DNA of 9,300 bases from Burkholderiales bacterium. Its GTDB lineage: Bacteria; Pseudomonadota; Gammaproteobacteria; Burkholderiales; Usitatibacteraceae. Made by a program: the position numbers and the translations under genes. This document shows, piece after piece, positions 1 to 7,750 of this stretch. The notes beneath the pieces are model-generated. The model saw only the letters and a list, made by a program, of their open reading frames with translations. It had not been told where the DNA came from and ran no database searches. Where the stretch lies: the NCBI GenBank assembly GCA_025936275.1, contig JAICTR010000085.1, forward strand, positions 1 through 9,300. The letters are read 5' to 3'. Positions within the stretch are counted from its first letter, which is position 1; the number at the start of each line of letters is the position of its first letter.

Positions 1-2
1 GC

Positions 3-1708
<1,706 letters not shown>

Positions 1709-1712
<4 letters not shown>

Positions 1713-2779
1713 GCCCGGGCCGCGACGCTCCCCCAGCCGGAAAGATCGAGCGCCGAGGCTGCCGCGCGCGGATAGAGCCGCGCGCACTCGTGGCGCGTCG
1801 CCGCCTCGCGCAACGCCGCGTACTCGTCGGGCAGGGACGCCGCCTGCATCGCGCCGCACCACGCGGCCGCGAGCTTCCCGGTGAGCGCTTCGACCTCGGC
1901 GCCGCGTGCGCGCGAATCGGCGGCGCAGGGTCCGGCGAGCGCGAGGAGCTCCGTCAAACCGCGCTCCTCCCCGTCGCTCGGCGCGTGGCCGTCCGCGAAG
2001 TGCCAAACGATCCGCTGCAACGCGTCGTGCGCGTGGAATCGCCCCGCGAGGCGCGCGTTCGCCGCGCTCGCTCCGAAGCGCAGGTTGATCGACATGCCGG
2101 TGACCGGATAGTCGAGGTAGTGCCAGAGGCCCGCGGGCATGAAGAGCGCATCGCCGGGGCCGATCTCGGCGGTCCATCCGCGAGCTTGTGCCACGAACGC
2201 CGCGCGCTCGCGATCCGCCATGCGGTCGAGGAAGACGCCGGAGAAGTTGCCCACCGCATGCAGGCGATGCGAAGCGTCGGCGGGAATCATCGCCGCGCGC
2301 TTCTCGCCGAACACCTGCACCAGCAGCACGTTGCGAAAATCGCCGTCGTAATGCAGGTGCGCGTGGTGGCCGCGGCCGCCCACGAACGAGAACGAGACCG
2401 GCGGCGCACCGCCTTCGCCGAGCGCGCGGGCGCACGCGCCCATGCGCTCGACGAGCGCGGGCGGCGTCGCAAACTCCGTGCACATCCAGGGCGTCGCGGG
2501 CTCGGCCTGGAGGAGGTCGAGGTAGGCCCCGAGCGAGCTCGCGCGAGCGGGCCGCGCATCGGGGGCGCCCCCATGGCGCAGCGACCAGGCGACGAATTCC
2601 TCGCGCAGCTCGAGCGCGGTGTCGCCCAGCATCGCGCGCGCGGCCGTGGCGCTCGAGACCGCGGCGAGCGGCGTGCCGGCGAGAAAGCCCTCGAGCACCA
2701 CGGGCTCGCGTGCCGCGGCGAGCGCGTGCGGGTCGCGCACTTCGCCCGCCGCCACGCGCCGTGCCTCGCCGCCGCTCAT
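1709..2779 (-). CDS. JmjC/cupin_8-type Fe(II)/2-oxoglutarate oxygenase-like protein (356 aa)
   Basis: Probable peptide or protein hydroxylase of the JmjC-like cupin_8 group. These enzymes use Fe(II), O2 and 2-oxoglutarate. The HxD iron motif is in HLHYDGDF (H143, D145). Basic K160 in VQVFGEKR sits where FIH-type enzymes place the 2-oxoglutarate-binding Lys. The distal iron ligand is H220 in GDALFMPAGLWHYLDYP, followed by SINLRFG. The first 100 or so residues and the last 100 (mostly helical, Ala-rich) flank this core, and the C-terminal part may form the dimerisation or helical domain common in this group. The start is ATG at 2779, which overlaps the TGA of the upstream GNAT gene as ATGA. The frame remains open upstream to 3256, but that stretch is out-of-phase sequence inside the GNAT gene. 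No good Shine-Dalgarno is visible, so translation probably depends on coupling. It is the last gene of the RiPP operon, and its TAG lies in a CTAG shared with the kinase stop. The substrate is unknown; the modified RiPP is the contextual guess. Confidence 0.85.
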
Positions 2780-3675
2780 GCCGGCGCGCCCACGGTCGTC
2801 GCCGCGAGCGGCTTGATGCTCACGTGCAGCTCCTCGACGCGGTTCATGTGGGGCGCGAGCGTGCTGCGCACGAAGCGCACCATGGTCGGATGCACGAACG
2901 GCACCACCCATACGGCGTTCGGCAGCGTGGGATCGGCCGCCTGCGCGCGGATCGCCCGCACATAGAGCGCGAGGATGCGCGCGGTGCGCTGCAGCGTGGG
3001 ATGCATGTAGCTGTTGCTGTAGACGAGCGTCGAGGAATCGAAGCGCTGCGTGAGCACCCAGCCGGCGAGCGCGCCCTTGTGGCGCATCGCGACGCTGTTG
3101 AATGCGATGTCGCGGTATTCCCAGGGCCGCAGCGAATCGGGGATCCACGGGTCCGAATGCTGGCTCTCGCGCAGCGCCTCGATCTCCGCCGCCCGCACCT
3201 CGGTCCACGGCACGATGCTCGAGTCGCGCGGGAGCGAATAGTCGCGCGCGAGCCACGGCGAATCGAGCATGCGCCGGTCGCAGCGGCAGACGAGGCGATC
3301 GGGCCGGGCTTCGGGCCAGCCGAGCCGCGCGAGGAGCCGCGGCGCCGCCTCCGAGGTCGTGCGCCCGGTCTGGTAGCTCGCCTCCAGGCGCTCGACGCCT
3401 TCGCGGCGCAGCTCGTCCTCGAGCGCGGCGAGGAGGCGCGTCGCGATGCCGCGGCGGCGCGAGCCCTCGCGCACGAAGAGCGAGGCGAGGCGCGTGAAGC
3501 CCTTCTGCGGCAGGCGCAGCGCCAGCGCGAGGCCGGCCGCTTCGCCCTCCTCGGTGGCGCCGACCGCGGTGACGGCGGCGTTGCCGGCGCTGAAGAGCAG
3601 CGGCTGCAGGCTCGGGTAGGTGAGCCCGTGGAAGGGCAGCGAGTTGAAGGCGTCGAGGACCGTGAGCTTCAGCAT
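2776..3675 (-). CDS. GNAT-family acetyltransferase-like protein with an extra C-terminal domain (299 aa)
   Basis: The N-terminal 140 or so residues resemble a GNAT acyl-CoA N-acyltransferase. A strand (GLALALRLPQ, about 48-57) and a beta4-like strand (LASLFVREG) lead into the acetyl-CoA pyrophosphate loop RRRGIATRLL (73-82), with a following helix to about residue 92. A typical late GNAT segment, ending in a phrase like APRLLARLGW, is at 111-120. Residues about 140-299 are a second domain with DSSTLVYSNSYMHPTLQRTAR and an alternating strand-helix pattern. This could be a degenerate second GNAT fold without an obvious RxxGxG/A loop, and I cannot name it. The start is ATG at 3675, 10 nt after the oxygenase stop, with only a weak GGTGA-like ribosome site. 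Its own stop overlaps the next start (ATGA). In this operon it may acylate the RiPP product, or protect the producer by acetylating it. Both are inference from position. Confidence 0.75.
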   Translation of the reverse strand: MLKLTVLDAFNSLPFHGLTYPSLQPLLFSAGNAAVTAVGATEEGEAAGLALALRLPQKGFTRLASLFVREGSRRRGIATRLLAALEDELRREGVERLEASYQTGRTTSEAAPRLLARLGWPEARPDRLVCRCDRRMLDSPWLARDYSLPRDSSIVPWTEVRAAEIEALRESQHSDPWIPDSLRPWEYRDIAFNSVAMRHKGALAGWVLTQRFDSSTLVYSNSYMHPTLQRTARILALYVRAIRAQAADPTLPNAVWVVPFVHPTMVRFVRSTLAPHMNRVEELHVSIKPLAATTVGAPA

Positions 3676-3685
3676 GGCGCTCGCG

Positions 3686-4423
3686 TCACCAATAGGCGTA
3701 CCAGCGATCGCCGGCGCGCAGGCAGTGGCCCTGCAGCGTGATGCGTCGCTCGTCGGGCAGGATGTCGCGGCCCGGCGCCGCCTGGTGCATCTGGTGGCCC
3801 GAATGCAGCACCATCGCGCCCACGCGGTACGGGTGGTAGGTCATCGCCGATTCGCGTACACGGCGCGCGAACGCGGCGTTGTCGAGGCCCTGCGCCTGGG
3901 CGCGATGCAGGTCGAACACGTTGAGGCCGCCGCCCTTGCGCGGCAGCGCGAGCGCGAGCGTGAAGGACGCCACCTCGCCGAAGTCCGGCGCGCCGCAGCC
4001 GCTCCAGTCGATGAGCTCGTACTGGCTGTCGCAGTGCACCGAGGCGATCGGCTGCTCGAAGATCTTGTGCGCGAGGTAGATGTGGAAGCCCGGCAGCGCG
4101 GCATGAGGCTGCCATTCGACCGGCGCGCCGAGGAGCGCGGCGAGCTTCGCGCGCACCCGCTCGAGCAGCCAGCCGAAATGCGCCGCGAGGAGCGGGTTGT
4201 CGCTTCGCGCGCGCTCGCGATATCCGTGGCGCGATAGGGCCGCATCGATGTAGCTCGCGGCGCCGAGCGTGAAGAACGGGAACGCGGCATTGCGCCGCGT
4301 CCAGCGCTCGCGCAACGCATCCACCGCCTGCAGCGCATGGGCGCATTCGGGCGCGTCGAGCAGCTCGACCTGCGCCATGGGTTCGCTCGGCGTCCAGCGT
4401 TGCGCCGCGACCTGCGCGTTCAT
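3686..4423 (-). CDS. 2-oxoglutarate/Fe(II)-dependent oxygenase (245 aa)
   Basis: A non-haem iron oxygenase with a double-stranded beta-helix core, likely to hydroxylate (or otherwise oxidise) the peptide made by this operon. Visible motifs: the HxD facial triad pair in PIASVHCDSQYELIDW (H130, D132); a distal His in HSGHQMHQAAP (H213 most likely, H210 as alternative); and the 2-oxoglutarate-binding Arg in DERRITLQGH (R226 or R227), about 14 residues after the distal His as expected. Residues 105-125 (WQPHAALPGFHIYLAHKIF) form the strand before the HxD. The rest of the N-terminus is helical. The protein is complete and of normal length, with no signal peptide. Its ATG overlaps the lanM stop as ATGA and is preceded by a strong AAGGAGG site. 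Polytheonamide biosynthesis uses a comparable Fe/2OG hydroxylase (PoyI) beside a LanM-like dehydratase, which supports a tailoring role. The target residue cannot be read from sequence. Confidence 0.88.
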   Translation of the reverse strand: MNAQVAAQRWTPSEPMAQVELLDAPECAHALQAVDALRERWTRRNAAFPFFTLGAASYIDAALSRHGYRERARSDNPLLAAHFGWLLERVRAKLAALLGAPVEWQPHAALPGFHIYLAHKIFEQPIASVHCDSQYELIDWSGCGAPDFGEVASFTLALALPRKGGGLNVFDLHRAQAQGLDNAAFARRVRESAMTYHPYRVGAMVLHSGHQMHQAAPGRDILPDERRITLQGHCLRAGDRWYAYW

Positions 4424-7400
4424 GCGCCGCCTCCTTCGCCCCCGATGCGGCCCAGCGCGAGCGGGTTCGAAGCGCCCGGCACGGCGCAGGCGACGAGCGC
4501 GAGCGCGATGCCCGCGGCGCCATCGAGCAGGCCCGGTGTCCACGGCCGATCGTTGAGCTCCTGGAAGCGCAGGAAGCCGGTCTCGCGCTGGAAACCGGCG
4601 AGCGCGCACCCGGCCGCGAGCGCCTCGCGGCGCAGCTCGGGACGGCCGAGGCGTGCGGCCGCGTCGGCGAGGAAGAGCATGCGCCCGGCCTCGCCGCAGC
4701 ACGCGTGGTGGCGATCGATCCCCATGCGCTCCCGGGTGTTGGCGATCGCCTGCTCGATCTCGGTGTCGCAGGGCAGGAGCTCGCGCACCAGCAATCGTGC
4801 GAGCCCCGCGCCCGCGGGACCCGCGCACCACCCCGACATGAAGCGCGCGGCCGGCCCGTCGCGGCGCAGGTCGGGCCAGTCGCGTGCATCGGCATCGAAG
4901 CGGTCGCGCTCGAAGGCGAGCGCGCGGCGCGCCATCTCGAGCGCGCGCCCATCTGCGCCGATCGCGTGCACCCGCGCGCACGCGGCCGCGATGCCTGCCG
5001 CGCCGTGCGCCATGCCGAGGAGCGGGCGCTCGAAGCCGGGCACGCGGAATCCGCCCTCTTCGAGCTCCGCGCGCGCGATCGCGTCGAGGCAGGCGTTCGC
5101 TCGCTCGGTGAGGCCGGGATGCGGACGCAGCGTGCCGATGTGCGCGAGCGCCGCCGCGGCGCCGGCCACGCCCGCCAGCCAGTCGGGATTGTCCTGCGCG
5201 GCAAGGCGCGCCGGATCGAGCCGCAACGCGAGGTCCAGGGCCGCGTCGGCGCGCGCTTCGTCGCCGAGGAGCCGCGCGCATTCGGCCTGCGCGTAGACGG
5301 GGAACGCCACGCCGGTATATGCGGAGGCCGGCACGCGATGCCACCAGCCGGCGGCCTCGACCGCGCCGCAGGTCCGTTCGCAAAGCGCGAGCGCCGCGCG
5401 GGCGAGCTCGGCGTAACGCGCATCGCCGAACGCGTGGAAGAGGTTCGCGAAGAGCACCGCCGTGCCCGCCGCGCCGGCCGCGGTCCAGGGGAACGCGACG
5501 ATGGGCGCCATCTGCGTCGCGTTGCCCGCGACGCGCGTCACGCCCAGCCACGCGGCGCCGTCCGGCAGCCGCAGCGCGAGCTCGGCGAGCGCATCGCCGA
5601 TGCGCCGCGCGAACGCGAGCGCCTCGCGCGCGAGCTCTTCGGTGCCTTTCGGTGCCGCCGGTCGCGCCGGCGCGCCGCCCATCGCCCATCCGGTGAGCAG
5701 GCCCCAGTCCGGCTCGGCCACCGGCTGCGCGAGCGAGGCCGCTTCCGGCGCGGAGACGACCGCGGCGAGAAGCGAGGCGCGCAAGACCTCGGATTGGTAG
5801 GCGAGGTCCTCGTCGCATGCCGTGTCGATGCGCGACCGGGCCTGCTCGAGGGGCGCTTCCGGCACCACCGGCCCGAGCCGCCGGCCGCTGGGCGCGAGGA
5901 GCGTGCACGACCGTGGATCGGAACGCCAGAGCGGGACGTCCTGGGCGAGGCAGCAGGCGAGGTCTTCGGCAAGCACGTCGGCCTCGGCGAGCTGGTACTG
6001 CATGGCCTCGCCGGAGAGCGCCTCCATCGCGATCGCGTAGGCGCGCCCCGAAGCGACGTGCGCCGGCGCGAGGCTCCAGAAGAGCAGCGACGCGTATTCC
6101 GAGGTATCGCGCAGGATCACGCGTGTGGCGCAGCCGTCGAAGGCCGCCAGCGCCTCGTGCAGCGTCGCGCGGCACGAGAGCACCGCGCGATAGGCGGCGC
6201 GGAACCCGCGCACCACGTCGTCGATCCCGGCGGCATCGAGGGCGATCCGCTCGCCGGCGAGCCGCGGCAGGTTGTCGCGGTACTCGTAGCGGCGCGCGCG
6301 CCACGCGAGTCGCGGCGCCGCGGCGCTGCCTTGCCACTCGGGCACCTTCTGCGGCCACAGGCGCTCGCCGCAGCCCGCGATGCCGCTCGCGGTGAAAAGC
6401 GCGCGGTCGTCCTGGCCGATGCGCCAGTAGGTCCCCATGCTGGTCGCGAGCACGCTCGCCATGCCGGCCGCCGCGAGGTGGCGCGGCAAGCCGCGCGCTT
6501 CCGGCTCCGCGAGGTGGCGCGCGGCGGAGAGCAAACCCTCGAGGTCGATCGGCACCGGCCACTCGCCGCAAGAGATGAAGTTCTCGTAATGGAAATCCAT
6601 GCCGCACAGGAAGTACGCGAGCGCGGCGACGCATCCCTGCCGCTCGCGATAGCGCACCACCGCGGCGCGATCGGCGCAATCGGCGGGGCGCAGGCGCTCC
6701 GACCAGCCGTGGTCGCCGCGCGCGAGCGAGCGCGGCAGCCGAAGCGCCGGCGCCCCCGCGCGCGCCGCTTCCGCGGCGAAGCGCGCGAAAGCGAGGTCGA
6801 TGTCGTGCGAGCGCGGCTTGTACACCAGCTCGAGCCCCGAGGCGAAGCGCACGAACGCGGCGCTGCGCCCGCCGCGGTGCGCATCGGAGCGCCACGCGAC
6901 GATCGAAGTCACCGGGCCCGCATCGCGGCCCGCGTCGAAGACGCGCGATATCTCGCCCGCATCCGCGCGCGCATGCGCGAGCATCTCGGCGAAGGCGTGC
7001 GCGCACGCGAGCGTGGATTCGGCGAGCAGGCGGGCGAGCGCCGGATGGCGCGTGAGCCAGTCGAGGATTTCCCCGGGGGCCGGCGCATCGTCGCGCGCGC
7101 GCTTCGCGATCTCCGCGGCGAGCGCTCGGCTCGCGAGGTGCGACAGGCGCACCAGCACGGCACGCGCCAGGCTCGCGAGGCCCTCGGTCGCCAGCACCGC
7201 TTGCGTCGCCGGCGCGATGCGCGCGAGCGCGAGGCCGACGAACGGGTGCAGCCAGCCGGGGAAGACGGGGATGCGTGCGCTGTCGAGCTCGTAGGCCGCG
7301 CGCTCCTCTTCGGTCCACGCGGCCAACCCCGGCGGCGCCGCGGGCCAGCGGCGCGGTTCCTCCAGCGCGAGCAGCGCGAGCGCCCAGGGCGGCAGCGGCC

Positions 7401-7650
7401 CGGCCGGGCGCGCGGCGCGCGGCGCGAGCCAGCGCAGCGCGGCGGCGCGATCGAGGCCGCGTGCGGCGAGGCGCCGCTCGAAGGCCTCCGGGCCGCCGTG
7501 CCGCGCCATCGTCTGCTCCCACCGCTCGAGGAGCCGCTGCGCTTCGGCGTCCGGCGCCGCGGCCGGCGTCCCCGACGCATGCCACTCGTGCGGCGTGAAC
7601 GCGGCCTCGATGCACTCGAGGAGGCGCGGGCGTTCGGCGATCACGTCCAT
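4420..7650 (-). CDS. lanM: Class II lanthipeptide synthetase (LanM), CCG-type zinc site (1076 aa)
   Basis: Bifunctional enzyme that phosphorylates and dehydrates Ser/Thr of a precursor peptide, then adds Cys thiols to make (methyl)lanthionines. The N-terminal dehydratase (DUF4135, about 100-640) keeps the residues I recall as catalytic in CylM, with matching spacing: D256 and H258 (SDAHRGGR), K278 (VYKPRS), D352/H354/N357 (MDFHYENF), D369 (PIDLEGLL), R510 and T516 (RVILRDTSEY). The C-terminal LanC-like cyclase (about 700-1060) has D823 (DWLAGVAG), H882 (MAHGAAGI), and zinc ligands C942 (GWCAGPAG) and C984-C985 (HHACCGEAG), and it ends with GLLDGAAGIALAL. The second zinc motif is CCG rather than the usual CHG, as in ProcM-type LanMs. 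Length is normal for a full LanM and both halves look active. The start is ATG at 7650 with GGAG 5 nt upstream. The open frame continues to 8925, but that part is out-of-phase sequence inside the radical SAM gene. It is the core enzyme of the operon. The precursor is not in the window. Confidence 0.95.
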   Translation of the reverse strand: MDVIAERPRLLECIEAAFTPHEWHASGTPAAAPDAEAQRLLERWEQTMARHGGPEAFERRLAARGLDRAAALRWLAPRAARPAGPLPPWALALLALEEPRRWPAAPPGLAAWTEEERAAYELDSARIPVFPGWLHPFVGLALARIAPATQAVLATEGLASLARAVLVRLSHLASRALAAEIAKRARDDAPAPGEILDWLTRHPALARLLAESTLACAHAFAEMLAHARADAGEISRVFDAGRDAGPVTSIVAWRSDAHRGGRSAAFVRFASGLELVYKPRSHDIDLAFARFAAEAARAGAPALRLPRSLARGDHGWSERLRPADCADRAAVVRYRERQGCVAALAYFLCGMDFHYENFISCGEWPVPIDLEGLLSAARHLAEPEARGLPRHLAAAGMASVLATSMGTYWRIGQDDRALFTASGIAGCGERLWPQKVPEWQGSAAAPRLAWRARRYEYRDNLPRLAGERIALDAAGIDDVVRGFRAAYRAVLSCRATLHEALAAFDGCATRVILRDTSEYASLLFWSLAPAHVASGRAYAIAMEALSGEAMQYQLAEADVLAEDLACCLAQDVPLWRSDPRSCTLLAPSGRRLGPVVPEAPLEQARSRIDTACDEDLAYQSEVLRASLLAAVVSAPEAASLAQPVAEPDWGLLTGWAMGGAPARPAAPKGTEELAREALAFARRIGDALAELALRLPDGAAWLGVTRVAGNATQMAPIVAFPWTAAGAAGTAVLFANLFHAFGDARYAELARAALALCERTCGAVEAAGWWHRVPASAYTGVAFPVYAQAECARLLGDEARADAALDLALRLDPARLAAQDNPDWLAGVAGAAAALAHIGTLRPHPGLTERANACLDAIARAELEEGGFRVPGFERPLLGMAHGAAGIAAACARVHAIGADGRALEMARRALAFERDRFDADARDWPDLRRDGPAARFMSGWCAGPAGAGLARLLVRELLPCDTEIEQAIANTRERMGIDRHHACCGEAGRMLFLADAAARLGRPELRREALAAGCALAGFQRETGFLRFQELNDRPWTPGLLDGAAGIALALVACAVPGASNPLALGRIGGEGGGA
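4430..4436 (-). promoter_or_regulatory. Ribosome binding site of the 2OG oxygenase gene
   Basis: Minus-strand AAGGAGG with a 6-nt spacer before the ATG at 4423. It lies inside the last codons of lanM (the Gly-rich tail GGEGGGA). It fixes the oxygenase start within a very long open frame and, with the ATGA overlap, suggests efficient coupled translation after lanM. Confidence 0.7.
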
Positions 7651-7736
7651 GCGTGCTCCTGCGGGATGCCGGAGAACGAGAGGCGCATGCGATTCCAGTC
7701 GATGTGCGAGAGCGCCTCGAGGTGCACGCGCAGCAT
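7641..7736 (-). CDS. Small ORF (31 codons) between the radical SAM gene and lanM
   Basis: I do not recognise this peptide. It begins MLRVHLEALSHIDW and ends GIPQEHAWT, and has no Cys, no signal sequence and no Gly-Gly leader site. Support for translation: a perfect AGGAGG lies 8 nt before the ATG; 29 of 31 codons end in G or C while only 13 of 31 have G/C at position two, the pattern of real genes here; and it fills the only gap in the operon. Its TGA lies 10 nt inside lanM, which suits translational coupling. It is in the same frame as the radical SAM gene, separated from that gene's TAG by only four codons. It could therefore be an independent small protein, a coupling leader, or the cut-off C-terminal tail of an ancestral longer radical SAM protein. 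It is unlikely to be a lanthipeptide precursor. Confidence 0.45.
   Translation of the reverse strand: MLRVHLEALSHIDWNRMRLSFSGIPQEHAWT
7656..7661 (-). promoter_or_regulatory. Ribosome binding site of lanM
   Basis: Minus-strand CAGGAG followed by a 5-nt spacer and the ATG at 7650. This site decides the lanM start, since the open frame runs more than 400 codons further upstream without representing the gene. It lies inside the small ORF, so translation of that ORF could keep the site open. Confidence 0.65.
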
Positions 7737-7744
7737 GCCGCGGC

Positions 7745-7750
7745 CCTCCT
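7745..7750 (-). promoter_or_regulatory. Perfect Shine-Dalgarno for the small ORF
   Basis: Read on the minus strand this is AGGAGG, 8 nt before the ATG at 7736. Its first two bases (AG) are also the last two bases of the radical SAM TAG stop, so ribosomes ending the upstream gene would sit on this site. It is the strongest ribosome site in the operon along with that of the oxygenase, and it is the main reason to take the small ORF seriously. Confidence 0.6.

Noticed and set aside
2780..3256. Upstream extension of the cupin protein to give 515 residues
   Set aside because: The extra 159 residues overlap the GNAT gene out of frame and are Arg/Ala/His-rich. The ATG at 2779 in an ATGA overlap begins sensible protein sequence.
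7641..7736. The 31-codon ORF as the lanthipeptide precursor
   Set aside because: It has no Cys, only four Ser/Thr, no leader-like helix followed by a Gly-Gly or similar site, and is shorter than any class II precursor I know of.
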